Shown: positions 19,448 through 28,882 of the stretch, piece by piece | How the letters are laid out: every line of letters starts with the position of its first letter | Numbering within the stretch: the first letter of the stretch is position 1 | NCBI RefSeq assembly: GCF_030161095.1 | Contig: NZ_BSPP01000002.1 | Coordinates: 186,001-250,000 of the forward strand | Direction: 5' to 3' | Length of the DNA: 64,000 nt | From: Cypionkella aquatica | GTDB taxonomy: Bacteria > Pseudomonadota > Alphaproteobacteria > Rhodobacterales > Rhodobacteraceae | Position numbers and translations under genes: made by a program | The notes under the pieces: generated by a model | What the model saw: only the letters and a program-made list of their open reading frames with translations | Told to the model about the DNA's origin: nothing | The model's database searches: none

Positions 19448-19500
19448 TCATCCTCTCTGCTCAAATATCCCACGGGGGTCTGGGGGTGTGAAGCCCCCAG
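19448..19500 (-). repeat. GGGGGTC/GTGGGATATTT intergenic repeat
   Basis: Read on the minus strand: a hairpin with 7-bp arms (CTGGGGG at 19480-19486 with CCCCCAG at 19494-19500), then CCCCCGTGGGATATTTGAGCAGAGAGG. The layout (GC hairpin, GGGATATTTG, purine-rich tail) resembles the GGGAGTATTTGAAAAAGAG repeats at 13787 and 43301. It lies between the ends of the TSUP gene and pckA. Confidence 0.55.
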
Positions 19501-19575
19501 CCTTACTGCCGCAAGCCAAAGATTAAGATTTCCTAAAGGCGCGGCCGTAAGCCCTTGAAATCAAAAGGCGCAAAA

Positions 19576-19594
19576 CGGTCCCGAGTTGGGACCG
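19576..19594 (-). terminator. intrinsic terminator of pckA
   Basis: Inverted repeat CGGTCCC (19576-19582) and GGGACCG (19588-19594) around GAGTT. On the minus strand the hairpin is followed by TTTTGCGCCTTTT. It lies seven bases beyond the pckA stop. Confidence 0.75.
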
Positions 19595-19601
19595 CTCCTT
19601 T

Positions 19602-21200
19602 TCAGCCAATCGCCGCAGCCTTCACATCGGCATCAATGAACGGCACATATTGCGCGAAATTATCGGCAAACATCCCCACCAGTTTCGCAGCCTGCGCATC
19701 ATAAGCCGCCGCATCACCCCAGGTCGCGCGCGGGTCCAGCAGCGCCGCATCGACCCCCGGAACCGAGACCGGAACCTCAAAGCCAAAGTTCGGATCGCGC
19801 CGGAACGCCCCCGCGCCCAATGACCCATCCAAAGCCGCCGTCAGCAGTGCCCGCGTCGCCTTGATCGGCATCCGTTTTCCCGTGCCATATTTGCCGCCCG
19901 TCCAGCCCGTATTCACCAGCCAGCACGACGCACCAAACTGCGCAATCTTGGCCTGCAACAGCTTGCCGTAAATCTCCGGTCGCCGCGGCATGAAGGGCGC
20001 GCCGAAACAGGTCGAGAACGTCGGCGTCGGCTCCACAATCCCGCGCTCGGTCCCCGGCGTTTTCGAGGTGAAGCCCGAGAGGAAATGATACATCGCCTGC
20101 GCCGGCGTCAGCCGCGCAATCGGCGGCAGCACGCCATAGGCATCGCAGGTCAGCATGATCACATGCTTGGGATGCCCGCCCATGCCCGTATCCGACGCGT
20201 TCGAGATATAGTCCAGCGGATAGGCGCAGCGCATATTTTCGGTCAGGCTGGTGTCGCTGAAATCCAGATCCAGCGTTTCGGGATCGAACACCATATTCTC
20301 AACCACCGTGCCAAAGCGCGAGGTGGTGGCATAGATCTCGGGTTCCGCCTCGGCCGACAGATGGATCGTCTTGGCATAGCAGCCGCCCTCAAAGTTGAAG
20401 GTGCCGCGATCCGACCAGCCATGTTCATCATCGCCAATCAGGATCCGCGACGGATCCGCCGACAAGGTGGTTTTCCCCGTGCCCGACAGCCCGAAGAACA
20501 CCGCCGAATCCACCGGGTTGCCGATCGCATGGTTGGCCGAGCAATGCATCGGCATCACGCCCTTTTCCGGCAAAAGGTAGTTCAGCAGCGTGAACACGGC
20601 TTTCTTGTTCTCGCCGGCATAAGCGGTGCCACCAATCAGGATCATCTTGCGCTCAAAGTTCAGCGCGATCACGGTTGTGGTGCGGCAGCCATGCTTGGCG
20701 GGATCGGCTTCGAACGACGGGCAGTTGATCACCGTCCACTCCGGCACAAAGCTGTCCAATTCAGCCCGCGCGGGACGCCGCAGCATGTGGCGGATGAACA
20801 GGCCATGCCATGCCAGTTCCGTCACCATCCGCACGTCCAGACGGTGCACCGGGTCGGCGCCCCCGAACAGATCCTGCACGAAATAGTCGCGGCCCTGCAT
20901 ATGCGCCAGCATATCGGCATACAGCCGCTCGAACGCATCGGGGGCCATCGGCGCGTTGTTGTCCCACCAGATCGTCTCCTCGACGCCAGCGGTGCGCACC
21001 ACAAATTTATCCTTGGGCGAGCGGCCGGTAAATTGCCCGGTCGAGCATAAAAACGCACCACCTTTGCCCAGTTGGCCTTCGCCCCGCGACACTGCGGCTT
21101 CGACCAAAGCAGGCTCGATATAGTTGTAATAGACGTGACCCAGACCGCTGATGCCCTGATCTTCCAACCGTTGCGATGGGTTCACACGTCCATTCATCAT
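19602..21200 (-). CDS. pckA: phosphoenolpyruvate carboxykinase (ATP)
   Basis: Converts oxaloacetate to PEP at the entry to gluconeogenesis. 532 residues from the first of two adjacent ATGs (21200, [10 protein letters not shown]), with GGGAG six bases upstream; longer in-frame extensions are rejected. ATP-type signatures: [10 protein letters not shown] near residue 65, P-loop [14 protein letters not shown], and [10 protein letters not shown]. Divergent from chvI, an arrangement kept in many alphaproteobacteria. Repeated GTTAGC motifs upstream may be operators. Confidence 0.97.
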   Translation of the reverse strand: MMNGRVNPSQRLEDQGISGLGHVYYNYIEPALVEAAVSRGEGQLGKGGAFLCSTGQFTGRSPKDKFVVRTAGVEETIWWDNNAPMAPDAFERLYADMLAHMQGRDYFVQDLFGGADPVHRLDVRMVTELAWHGLFIRHMLRRPARAELDSFVPEWTVINCPSFEADPAKHGCRTTTVIALNFERKMILIGGTAYAGENKKAVFTLLNYLLPEKGVMPMHCSANHAIGNPVDSAVFFGLSGTGKTTLSADPSRILIGDDEHGWSDRGTFNFEGGCYAKTIHLSAEAEPEIYATTSRFGTVVENMVFDPETLDLDFSDTSLTENMRCAYPLDYISNASDTGMGGHPKHVIMLTCDAYGVLPPIARLTPAQAMYHFLSGFTSKTPGTERGIVEPTPTFSTCFGAPFMPRRPEIYGKLLQAKIAQFGASCWLVNTGWTGGKYGTGKRMPIKATRALLTAALDGSLGAGAFRRDPNFGFEVPVSVPGVDAALLDPRATWGDAAAYDAQAAKLVGMFADNFAQYVPFIDADVKAAAIG

Positions 21201-21553
21201 AGTAAGCTCCCGTTCCCGCCAATATGGGGGATAAAGTTTCCATCCCTGAAACGCCCTGCGAAGCACGCGTTTTCGCGCGGAACCAAGTTTTTGGCCCGAC
21301 ATTCGCGCTATAACATACGGATTTTTCACGGAATAGGACGCCAACCGACAGTTAGCGCAACCATTTTCGGGTTAGCGCAACCAAAATGGAGTCGATAGGA
21401 AAACTGCGTCATATTAGTCATTCATTTGGAAATTTAGCGCCTGATGGACTCTCAGGTCAGGGGTGATTCGCAGTTAGCAGTTGCTAACTTGGCCGGGAAA
21501 ACGGAATATATGTCAAAAATCAGGCAAGCCGAGCAGAATAGGGAAGCCCAAAC
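21201..21553. promoter_or_regulatory. pckA-chvI divergent control region
   Basis: 353 bases without a gene, holding the divergent promoters of pckA and chvI. GTTAGCGCAACC occurs at 21351-21362 and again at 21371-21382, exactly 20 bp apart. An interrupted palindrome GTTAGCA-GT-TGCTAAC lies at 21473-21488. With the G before it, the second copy reads GGTTAGCGCAACC, a near-palindrome with GGTT/AACC arms like LacI-family sites. A PckR-type repressor, as known for pckA in Sinorhizobium, is a reasonable candidate; this is inference. Confidence 0.55.
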
Positions 21554-22255
21554 ATGGCAAGGATCGCCCTTGTAGACGACGACAGGAATATCCTGACGTC
21601 TGTATCAATGACTCTTGAGGCTGAAGGTTTCGAAGTTGAAACTTTTAACGACGGGCAATCCGCTTTGGATGCCTTCAACCGTCGCATGCCGGATATGGCC
21701 GTGCTCGACATCAAGATGCCCCGGATGGATGGCATGGATTTGTTGCAGCGTCTGCGCCAGAAATCCACCATGCCGGTGATCTTTCTGACCTCGAAAGATG
21801 ATGAAATTGACGAAGTTCTCGGCCTGCGGATGGGGGCTGATGATTACGTCAAAAAGCCGTTCAGCCAGCGGCTTTTGGTCGAACGCATCCGCGCGCTGTT
21901 GCGCCGCAATGATGCGATTGTGACGGGTGAAGTCGCCGTCACCGAGGAAACCAAGATTATGGAGCGTGGGCATCTGCGCATGGACCCGTTGCGCCATTCG
22001 GTGGCTTGGAAAGGCCGCGATGTCTCGCTGACCGTGACCGAGTTCATGTTGCTGCAAGCCTTGGCACAGCGCCCCGGCTTTGTGAAAAGCCGCGATCAGT
22101 TGATGGATGTCGCCTACGATGATCAGGTCTATGTCGATGACCGCACAATCGACAGCCATATCAAGCGGTTGCGCAAGAAAATGCGCTCGGTTGATGATGA
22201 TTTTGCAGCGATTGAGACGCTGTATGGCATTGGTTATCGCTACAACGAAGAGTGA
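21554..22255 (+). CDS. chvI: two-component response regulator ChvI
   Basis: 233-residue OmpR-family regulator. Receiver domain with acidic pocket DDD (8-10), phospho-acceptor D52 ([13 protein letters not shown]) and K101 in YVKKPF; winged-helix DNA-binding domain from ~135 ([34 protein letters not shown]). Paired with ChvG nine bases downstream. In rhizobia ChvG/ChvI controls envelope, exopolysaccharide and acid responses; the same role here is inferred. Confidence 0.95.
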   Translation: MARIALVDDDRNILTSVSMTLEAEGFEVETFNDGQSALDAFNRRMPDMAVLDIKMPRMDGMDLLQRLRQKSTMPVIFLTSKDDEIDEVLGLRMGADDYVKKPFSQRLLVERIRALLRRNDAIVTGEVAVTEETKIMERGHLRMDPLRHSVAWKGRDVSLTVTEFMLLQALAQRPGFVKSRDQLMDVAYDDQVYVDDRTIDSHIKRLRKKMRSVDDDFAAIETLYGIGYRYNEE

Positions 22256-22264
22256 CCGCATCCG

Positions 22265-23956
22265 ATGACAGCGGCGCAAAACATATCCATGAAAGACGCA
22301 ACCCCGGCGAAAAAACCGGGAGAGCTGCTTTTGGGCGAAGATTGGGTCTCGCCCGAAGTGGTGGCCGATAGCGCCTTGTCCGAGGGGCGGGGGCGGCGGG
22401 GACTTGTCTCGTTGAACCGCTCGCCGCTGGCGCGCAAGATCATCGTGTTCAACCTGATGGCGCTGGTTATTCTGGTCGCCGGTGTTTTGTTCATGAACCC
22501 GTTCCGCGACAGTCTGGTGTTGCAACGCGAAAAGGCCTTGGTGACCGAGGCGCAACTGACCTCCAATGTGGTGGAAAGCTTTGCTGCCAATGCGAATGGC
22601 GTGCTGCCCACGAGTCTGAACACCGTAGCCATCGGCCCCGGAGTTGAGGTTTTTGTATTTGATACCAAGGGCTTGTTGGTGTCGCGCAGCATCGGTCAGG
22701 CCCGTGCGACAGATACGGTGCGCGATGACCGCAAGACCGTGATCACCCATTTTCTGGATGCGATTTGGCAGGGCGTTTCGGGTCTGCTTGGCGCGGGCAC
22801 ATCTGCGCCCACTGCCCCGAATGGCGAGGCTTTGGCCCGCAACCTTTACTCAAAGGCGCTGGGCGGTGACGTGGCTGCGAACACCGGGCGCGGTGTCGAT
22901 GGCGGCGCGCAATTCTCGGTGGCAAGCCCGGTGAAACAGAACGGCGCTGTCATCGGCGCGGTCGTTCTGATCTCGGCGGAGGGCGAAATTGACCGTCTGG
23001 TGCGCTATGAGCGCGAGCAGATCTTGCAGATGTTCGTGATCGCGTTGCTGGTGTCGATTGGCCTGTCGCTGGTTCTGGCCTCGACAATCGCCAATCCGTT
23101 GTCTGATTTGGCCGCCGCGGCAGAGCTTGGCCGTGACCGCGATGCCCGCAAAATGTCGCCCGGCCGGGTGCGAATCCCGGATCTGGCTGCGCGGCCCGAC
23201 GAAATTGGCCGTCTGTCTGTTGCCATGCGCGGCATGGTCGCGGCGCTTTACGACCGCATCGACGCGAATGAACAATTCGCCGCCGATGTGGCGCATGAAA
23301 TCAAGAACCCACTGGCGTCGCTGCGGTCTGCCGTGGGGTCGATGCGGATGGTCAAAAAGGAAGAGCACCGCGAAAAGCTGCTCAACGTGATCGAACATGA
23401 TGTGCGGCGGCTGGATCGCCTCGTTTCCGATATCTCGAACGCGTCGCGGTTGGACTCTGAGCTGGTCAAGGAAGAGGAAGAAGAGTTCAACCTGCTGAAA
23501 ACCCTTACCAACCTGACCGAATATCTCGGCGATCAGGCGCGTGAGAAGCAAGTTGAATTTATCACCGATTTCCCAACCGAAGCCATCAAGATCCACGGGC
23601 TAGAGGGGCGCTTGGCGCAGGTGTTCGTCAATCTGATCACCAATGCCGTGTCGTTCTGCGATGATGGCGATGCGGTGCGGGTTTGGGCGCGCAGGCGGGA
23701 AAACCGCGTGCTGATCGTGGTCGAAGACACCGGGCCGGGCATCCCGGAACAGGCGCTGACCAAGGTGTTCAAGCGGTTTTACTCTGACCGTCCCGCGACG
23801 CATTTCGGCAATAACTCGGGCCTTGGGCTGTCGATCTCCAAGCAGATTGTCGAGGCGCATGGCGGCGTGATCTGGGCAGAAAACATCCGCCCAACCAACG
23901 CCGACCCCACCTCGGAACCGCTGGGTGCGCGGTTTGTGGTCGGTCTGCCGGTGTGA
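22265..23956 (+). CDS. chvG: sensor histidine kinase ChvG
   Basis: 563 residues. Long cytoplasmic N-terminus, first membrane helix near 58-78 (IIVFNLMALVILVAGVLF), periplasmic sensor domain to ~255, second helix (MFVIALLVSIGLSLVLAS), then HAMP. The DHp domain has phospho-acceptor H344 (DVAHEIKNPLASL), and the ATPase domain shows NLITNAVSF, EDTGPGIP and NSGLGLSISKQI. The stop overlaps the GTG of the hprK-like gene, tying phosphotransferase genes to this system. Confidence 0.94.
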   Translation: MTAAQNISMKDATPAKKPGELLLGEDWVSPEVVADSALSEGRGRRGLVSLNRSPLARKIIVFNLMALVILVAGVLFMNPFRDSLVLQREKALVTEAQLTSNVVESFAANANGVLPTSLNTVAIGPGVEVFVFDTKGLLVSRSIGQARATDTVRDDRKTVITHFLDAIWQGVSGLLGAGTSAPTAPNGEALARNLYSKALGGDVAANTGRGVDGGAQFSVASPVKQNGAVIGAVVLISAEGEIDRLVRYEREQILQMFVIALLVSIGLSLVLASTIANPLSDLAAAAELGRDRDARKMSPGRVRIPDLAARPDEIGRLSVAMRGMVAALYDRIDANEQFAADVAHEIKNPLASLRSAVGSMRMVKKEEHREKLLNVIEHDVRRLDRLVSDISNASRLDSELVKEEEEEFNLLKTLTNLTEYLGDQAREKQVEFITDFPTEAIKIHGLEGRLAQVFVNLITNAVSFCDDGDAVRVWARRRENRVLIVVEDTGPGIPEQALTKVFKRFYSDRPATHFGNNSGLGLSISKQIVEAHGGVIWAENIRPTNADPTSEPLGARFVVGLPV

Positions 23957-24372
23957 CAAAGGCGCTTTTGCACGCCGCTTGCGTTGCGGTGAACGGGCGC
24001 GGCGTGTTGATCCTCGGGGCGTCGGGTGCGGGGAAGTCGGCGCTGGCCTTACAATTGATCGCCTTAGGCGCCGCACTGGTCGCGGATGATCAAACCGAAA
24101 TCACAGCGCAAAACCAAGAGCTTATCGCCACATGCCCCGCCTCGATCAGCGGTAAGATAGAGGCGCGCGGTGTCGGCATCCTGCACAGCCCCGCCTGTGG
24201 CCCCACCCCGATCAGCCTTGTGATTGACCTCGACCAGCCCGAAACCGATCGCCTGCCGCCACACCGCAGGATATCTTTGCTGGACGTCACACTGCCCCTT
24301 GTCCTTGGCAGCCAAAGCAACCATTTTCCAGCCTCAGTTCTGTGTTATCTCAAAGGGACACGACTGGCATGA
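23953..24372 (+). CDS. hprK: short HPr kinase/phosphorylase
   Basis: 139 residues, GTG start overlapping chvG. Only the C-terminal kinase domain of HprK is present, as usual in alphaproteobacteria: P-loop GASGAGKS (22-29), VADDQTEI, and the region with [13 protein letters not shown]. It should phosphorylate HPr on Ser46; the ptsH gene 1.3 kb downstream keeps that serine. Next to rapZ, EIIA and HPr genes this forms the regulatory nitrogen-PTS set. Confidence 0.92.
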   Translation: MTKALLHAACVAVNGRGVLILGASGAGKSALALQLIALGAALVADDQTEITAQNQELIATCPASISGKIEARGVGILHSPACGPTPISLVIDLDQPETDRLPPHRRISLLDVTLPLVLGSQSNHFPASVLCYLKGTRLA

Positions 24373-24379
24373 GGATGGC

Positions 24380-25288
24380 GTGACACAACATTCGGAACCT
24401 GTTGCAGAGCATCAGCTGGTGCTGATCACCGGCCCTTCGGGCGCTGGCCGCTCGACCGCTATTCACGCGCTGGAGGATCTGGGGTTTGAGGTGATCGACA
24501 ATCTGCCCCTGTCGCTGGTGCCGCGGTTGATTGATGGCCCCAGTCTGGGCCGCCCGATCGCGCTGGGCCTGGATGTGCGCAACCGTGATTTCAACACCAC
24601 CGCACTGATCGAACTGATTGACACATTAACCCGCGATCCGCGTGTCAGTCTTGAGCTGATTTATCTGGACTGCGACCCGTCAGAACTGATCCGCCGCTAT
24701 TCGCAGACCCGCCGCCGCCATCCGCTTGCGCCGCAGGAAACCCCGACCGAAGGCATCGCGCGCGAGATTGATCTGCTGACCCCGGTGCGGGTGCGCGCGG
24801 ATCATCTGATAGACACGTCGGAAATGTCACCGCACGATCTCAAGGCCGAGATTGGCCGCTGGTTTGATCATGGCAAATCGACGCAAATGGCGGTTTCGCT
24901 GCAATCCTTCAGCTATAAACGTGGGCTGCCACGCGGGCTGGATATGGTGTTTGACTGCCGGTTTCTGGCGAATCCCTACTGGCAGCCGGAATTGCGCGAC
25001 AAGGATGGGCGCGATCCCGCCGTGACCGCCCATATTGAAACCGATGCACGCTTTGTTGATTTCTTCCAAAGGTTGCAGGGGCTTGTGCTGATGCTACTGC
25101 CAGCCCATCTTGAGGAAGGCAAAGCGCATCTCTCGATTGGCTTTGGCTGCACAGGCGGGCAACATCGCTCTGTTGCAGTTGCAGAAAAACTCGGCAATGT
25201 GCTTGCAGAAGCGGGCTGGCCGGTGTCAAAACGGCATCGTGAATTGGAACGCAGGGCAGCGACTATGCCTGCTCTAGGGTCGAGGTAA
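24380..25288 (+). CDS. rapZ: RNase adapter protein RapZ
   Basis: 302 residues, starting at GTG 24380 with GAGGATG just ahead. N-terminal P-loop GPSGAGRST, then [14 protein letters not shown] and LDVRNRDF; C-terminal domain with [17 protein letters not shown] and [10 protein letters not shown]. In enterobacteria RapZ governs GlmS level through sRNAs and RNase E; in alphaproteobacteria the target is less certain. A longer frame upstream overlaps hprK and is rejected. Confidence 0.94.
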   Translation: MTQHSEPVAEHQLVLITGPSGAGRSTAIHALEDLGFEVIDNLPLSLVPRLIDGPSLGRPIALGLDVRNRDFNTTALIELIDTLTRDPRVSLELIYLDCDPSELIRRYSQTRRRHPLAPQETPTEGIAREIDLLTPVRVRADHLIDTSEMSPHDLKAEIGRWFDHGKSTQMAVSLQSFSYKRGLPRGLDMVFDCRFLANPYWQPELRDKDGRDPAVTAHIETDARFVDFFQRLQGLVLMLLPAHLEEGKAHLSIGFGCTGGQHRSVAVAEKLGNVLAEAGWPVSKRHRELERRAATMPALGSR

Positions 25289-25295
25289 GACACGC

Positions 25296-25691
25296 GTGAT
25301 CGGTATCGTGATCGTGGCACATGGTGGCTTGGCGCGGGAGTATCTCTCGGCGGTCGAACACGTGGTTGGTCCGCAGACCTCCATGCGGGCGATCGCGATT
25401 GAGGACGACCATGACCGCAGCGCCAAGCAGCGCGAAATTTGTGACGCCGCAGATGCGGTGGATCAGGGGCAGGGTGTGGTGATGGTGACCGATATGTTCG
25501 GCGGCTCGCCATCGAACCTGTCGCTGATGGCCTGTGCCGCGTCCGAGCGGCGCATCATCTACGGCGCAAACCTGCCGATGCTGATCAAGCTGGCCAAATC
25601 CCGTGATCTGCCGGTGACAGAGGCTGTCGCGGCTGCGCTAGAAGCGGGTCGCAAGTATATAAACTCGCTCGATTTGGGCGGGGGGGCCTGA
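25296..25691 (+). CDS. ptsM: PTS EIIA component, mannose family
   Basis: 131 residues, GTG start. Phospho-acceptor His9 sits in VIVAHGGLAREYL; DMFGGSPSNLSLM is the second family block. No EIIB/EIIC sugar permease genes are nearby, so this is a regulatory phosphotransferase protein rather than part of a sugar transporter. Next to ptsH; EI (PtsP) must be encoded outside the window. Confidence 0.9.
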   Translation: MIGIVIVAHGGLAREYLSAVEHVVGPQTSMRAIAIEDDHDRSAKQREICDAADAVDQGQGVVMVTDMFGGSPSNLSLMACAASERRIIYGANLPMLIKLAKSRDLPVTEAVAAALEAGRKYINSLDLGGGA

Positions 25692-25692
25692 A

Positions 25693-25962
25693 ATGGCGCC
25701 GCAGACGCTGTATATCGTGAACGAAAAGGGCCTGCATGCCCGCGCCTCGGCCAAGTTCGTCGAGGTGGTCGAGGAATTTGACGCGACGGCACAGGTCAGC
25801 AAAGACGGCATGACAGTCTCGGGCGACAGCATCATGGGGCTTTTGATGTTGGCAGCATCACGCGGAACCTCTATTGAGGTCGATACCAGTGGGCCAGCCG
25901 CTGCGGCGCTTGCCGAGGCTCTGGCGGCTCTGGTGGCCAATCGCTTCGGAGAAGAATTCTGA
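25693..25962 (+). CDS. ptsH: phosphocarrier protein HPr
   Basis: 89 residues. His15 in EKGLHARASAKFV is the EI-dependent site and Ser46 in SGDSIMGLLML is the HprK site; both are kept. It begins one base after the EIIA stop. The hprK-rapZ-ptsM-ptsH run downstream of chvG suggests that HPr(Ser-P) signalling and ChvG/ChvI are expressed together. Confidence 0.95.
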   Translation: MAPQTLYIVNEKGLHARASAKFVEVVEEFDATAQVSKDGMTVSGDSIMGLLMLAASRGTSIEVDTSGPAAAALAEALAALVANRFGEEF

Positions 25963-25988
25963 GGCGCGACGGGGAAGGCTTACGCTTC

Positions 25989-26864
25989 GTGACAGACACG
26001 CCACAGACAGAGACCGTCGCAGGTCAGGCTCCGGCCAAGCGTGAATATGACATGCGGCGGCTGTCCTATGCGGGGACGTTCAGCAACCCTTTCAAGGCGG
26101 GCACGATTCGCGCGATTGAATGGTTGACCGCCAAGATCACCCTTTTGAAGCTGATCCGCGATTTTGAGCGCTCGGGTGCGCCGTTTGGCTCGCCGTTCTG
26201 GCCCAAAGCGATCAAGCAAATGGGCATCCGAATCGACACGCCCCCGGAAGAGATCGCGCTTATTCCGCCGACCGGGCCGCTGGTTGTGGTGGCGAACCAT
26301 CCGCATGGGCTGGTCGATGGCATGATCATGGCCGAAATGGTCAACCGGGTGCGGTCCGACTTTAAGATCCTGACCCGAAGCCTTCTGACGGGTATTCCCG
26401 AAGTTGCAGAATTCATGATCCCGGTGCCATTCCCGCACGAGGAAAACGCGCGCGAATTGGGCTTGCAGATGCGCAATGAAACCATGGCGCATCTGAAGGC
26501 TGGCGGCGTGATTATCGTGTTTCCGGCGGGCAAGGTTGCGATGTCCGAAGGCTTTTTTGGTCCGGCGATAGAGGCTGAATGGAACGTCTTTACCCACAAG
26601 ATGATTCAGCGCTCGGGGGCGACGATCCTGCCGATCCATTTCACCGGGCAGAATTCGCGGTCCTTCCTGATTGCCAACAAGCTTTCAGATACCTTGCGGC
26701 AGGGCCTGTTGCTGTCCGAGATCAAGCGGGCTTTGTTCAAGCCACAGCGCCCCTATATCGGCGCGCCGATCCCGGCATCCGAGTTGGATAAATGGGATGG
26801 CAACCCGCGTGGCTTCTTGGCCTGGCTGCGCCAACACACGCTTGATCTGGGCAAAAAGCCGTAA
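25989..26864 (+). CDS. lysophospholipid acyltransferase family protein
   Basis: 291 residues, GTG start. The acyltransferase motif reads NHPHGLVDG near residue 98, a His-X5-Asp spacing seen in the hemolysin/OlsA-like subgroup, and block III is VFPAGKVAMSEG near 180. It probably acylates a lyso-lipid or ornithine lipid; the substrate is not determined. It lies 26 bases after ptsH. Its stop codon is inside a small terminator hairpin. Confidence 0.8.
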   Translation: MTDTPQTETVAGQAPAKREYDMRRLSYAGTFSNPFKAGTIRAIEWLTAKITLLKLIRDFERSGAPFGSPFWPKAIKQMGIRIDTPPEEIALIPPTGPLVVVANHPHGLVDGMIMAEMVNRVRSDFKILTRSLLTGIPEVAEFMIPVPFPHEENARELGLQMRNETMAHLKAGGVIIVFPAGKVAMSEGFFGPAIEAEWNVFTHKMIQRSGATILPIHFTGQNSRSFLIANKLSDTLRQGLLLSEIKRALFKPQRPYIGAPIPASELDKWDGNPRGFLAWLRQHTLDLGKKP

Positions 26865-26871
26865 GGCTTTT
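26854..26871 (+). terminator. short terminator hairpin overlapping the stop codon
   Basis: AAAAGCC (26854-26860) and GGCTTTT (26865-26871) around GTAA, which contains the stop TAA of the acyltransferase gene. The last four T residues of the right arm act as a short U-tract. Confidence 0.5.
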
Positions 26872-26897
26872 CGCAGCCAGGTTGGCGATTTTGCTGC

Positions 26898-26975
26898 GAA
26901 AGTCTTAAGAAATGCTTAATCAGCCCTCGCAACCCTTTGATTTCATTAAATCGAAAATTTGTCCACGCGTGGACA
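26898..26975 (-). repeat. palindrome-headed 3' element, copy 1
   Basis: On the minus strand: one base after the hbd stop comes the perfect 16-bp palindrome TGTCCACGCGTGGACA (26960-26975), then an AT-rich ~60-bp tail with TTCGATTTAATGAAATCAA, GGGTTGCGAGGG and TTAAGACTTT. The tail aligns, with small gaps, to those at 35349 and 38854. No open frame is shared. Function unknown. Confidence 0.75.
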
Positions 26976-26976
26976 C

Positions 26977-27852
26977 TTACCGCGTCGGGACCGGAACCTC
27001 ACCGCGATAATCATAAAACCCGCGCTGCGTTTTCCTGCCCAACCAGCCTGCCTCGACATATTTTGACAGCAGCGGGCAGGGCCGATATTTCGTGTCGCCT
27101 AGGCCCTCATGCAGCACATTCATGATCGCAAGGCAGGTATCCAGCCCGATAAAATCCGCCAGCTCCAGCGGCCCCATCGGATGATTGGCCCCCAATTTCA
27201 ACGACTCATCAATCGACTTCACCGAGCCCACGCCCTCATACAGGGTATAAACGGCCTCATTGATCATCGGCATCAAAATCCGATTGACGATGAAAGCTGG
27301 GAAATCCTCGGCGCTTGCCGCCGTTTTGCCCAGCTTGCCGACCACGGCCAGCAAGGTGTCATAGGTTGCTTTATCGGTCGCAATACCCCGGATCAGCTCT
27401 ACCAGCTGCATCACCGGCACCGGGTTCATAAAGTGAAAGCCCATGAACTTCTCGGGCCGGTCTGTCCGGCTGGCTAGCCGGGTGATCGAGATGGATGAGG
27501 TGTTCGAGGTCAGAATCGTCTGCGGCGCCAGATGCGGCAGCAGCCCGTCAAAGATCGCGTTCTTGATGGCTTCTTTCTCGGTCGCGGCCTCAATCACCAG
27601 ATCAAGCGGCCCCAGATCCGCCAAAACCGCCGTGGTCCTGATCCGCGCCATCGCCGCCGCCTTATCCTCGGCCAAAAGCTTGCCGCGCGAAACCTGCCGC
27701 TCCATATTCTTGTCGATGGTGGCGATAGCTTTGGCCAGCATTTCGGGGTTCACATCATTCAGCAACACCTCGAACCCGGCCTGCGCGAACACATGTGCAA
27801 TCCCGTTGCCCATCTGCCCCGCTCCAACGATGCCCACCGACCGGATTTCCAT
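26977..27852 (-). CDS. hbd: 3-hydroxybutyryl-CoA dehydrogenase
   Basis: 291 residues from the ATG at 27852 ([20 protein letters not shown]). NAD-binding GAGQMG, catalytic His/Glu in [17 protein letters not shown], and the C-terminal domain with [18 protein letters not shown]. It interconverts acetoacetyl-CoA and 3-hydroxybutyryl-CoA with NAD(P)H. Together with mcd and etfAB in this window it fits acetyl-CoA assimilation by the ethylmalonyl-CoA route, although PHB or butyrate metabolism is also possible. Confidence 0.93.
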   Translation of the reverse strand: MEIRSVGIVGAGQMGNGIAHVFAQAGFEVLLNDVNPEMLAKAIATIDKNMERQVSRGKLLAEDKAAAMARIRTTAVLADLGPLDLVIEAATEKEAIKNAIFDGLLPHLAPQTILTSNTSSISITRLASRTDRPEKFMGFHFMNPVPVMQLVELIRGIATDKATYDTLLAVVGKLGKTAASAEDFPAFIVNRILMPMINEAVYTLYEGVGSVKSIDESLKLGANHPMGPLELADFIGLDTCLAIMNVLHEGLGDTKYRPCPLLSKYVEAGWLGRKTQRGFYDYRGEVPVPTR

Positions 27853-28012
27853 GCCAAACGCCCCTTTTCTGCTGTGCGGCACAATCGCAGCCCAAAGCGC
27901 CGGGCGCAAGGCCGGGGCAGCGCCTAGAATTTGTCATAAATCCGCCCATTAGCAATTTGGAAAGACGATTCGGGCGAAGTTGATCTTGGGTGCTAAGACG
28001 ATTGGGTGGGCT

Positions 28013-28840
28013 ATGGCTTATGTGTTTCCCGGCGAGGGGTCGCTGGATTATTTTCCATGCCGATATGGCAGCTCGCGGGTGTTATTCCGCGGGCCAAGAC
28101 GAGATATCGAGCGTGCCTATGTTGCTGTTCTGGGGGGGACCGAAACCTATGGCAAATTCGTACCGGTGCCATTCCCCGATCTGATCGAGCGGCAGTTGGG
28201 TATGCCCGTTGTCAATCTGGGGTGCATGAATGCCGGCCCCGATGTGTTCATCAACGAAGCAGGAGTGACAGAGATCGCAGCGCAAGCCTCTGTCACTGTG
28301 GTGCAGGTGCTGGGGGCGTTGAACCTGTCCAATCGCTATTACGCTGTGCATCCGCGCCGCAATGATCGGTTTCTGGGGGCAACGCCGTTGCTGCGGACGA
28401 TCTTCCCGCGCGTGGATTTTACAGAGTTCAATTTTACCCGCCACATGCTGATGGCGTTGCAGTCTGCCTCTGTGGACAAGTTTGAGGTGGTCGCAGACGA
28501 GTTGCGCGCGGCTTGGGTGACGCGGATGAAGCTGCTGCTGTCACGTCTGGGCAAAACCACAATTCTGCTCTGGGCGTCTGACTTGCCGCCGCCGCAGCCT
28601 ACGCGCCGGGTTGATCTTACCTGCAATCCGCTGCTGATCGACACCGAGATGATCAACGCGATTCGCGCCCCCGTGGCCCGCTATGTGCAGGCGGTGTTCA
28701 GCGCTCAGGCACTGTCTCAGGGTGTGGATGGCATGGCTTTCGCGTCGATGGAGGCACCTGCGGCGGCAGGCCTGCCGGGGCCAGCCGCACATCAAGAGAT
28801 CGCAGATATGTTGATGCCCGCAATCCATCAGTTGATGTAA
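28013..28840 (+). CDS. DUF6473 family protein
   Basis: 275 residues from ATG 28013 (MAYVFPGEGSLDYFPCRYG). Hallmarks are LFRGPRRDIERAYVAVLGGTETYGKF near residue 25-50, then PFPDLIERQLGMPVVNLGCMNAGPDVF. The family is common in Rhodobacteraceae and has no known function; the VNLGCMNAGPD stretch recalls SGNH-like folds. A TTG 33 bases upstream is an alternative start, but the family begins at this Met. Confidence 0.75.
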   Translation: MAYVFPGEGSLDYFPCRYGSSRVLFRGPRRDIERAYVAVLGGTETYGKFVPVPFPDLIERQLGMPVVNLGCMNAGPDVFINEAGVTEIAAQASVTVVQVLGALNLSNRYYAVHPRRNDRFLGATPLLRTIFPRVDFTEFNFTRHMLMALQSASVDKFEVVADELRAAWVTRMKLLLSRLGKTTILLWASDLPPPQPTRRVDLTCNPLLIDTEMINAIRAPVARYVQAVFSAQALSQGVDGMAFASMEAPAAAGLPGPAAHQEIADMLMPAIHQLM

Positions 28841-28841
28841 A

Positions 28842-28863
28842 AAGGGCGCCCTAAGGCGCCCTT
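28842..28863. terminator. bidirectional terminator
   Basis: Hairpin AAGGGCGCC (28842-28850) with GGCGCCCTT (28855-28863) around CTAA, between the convergent ends of the DUF6473 gene and etfA. Confidence 0.75.
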
Positions 28864-28882
28864 CTGTCATACTTCAAACAGC

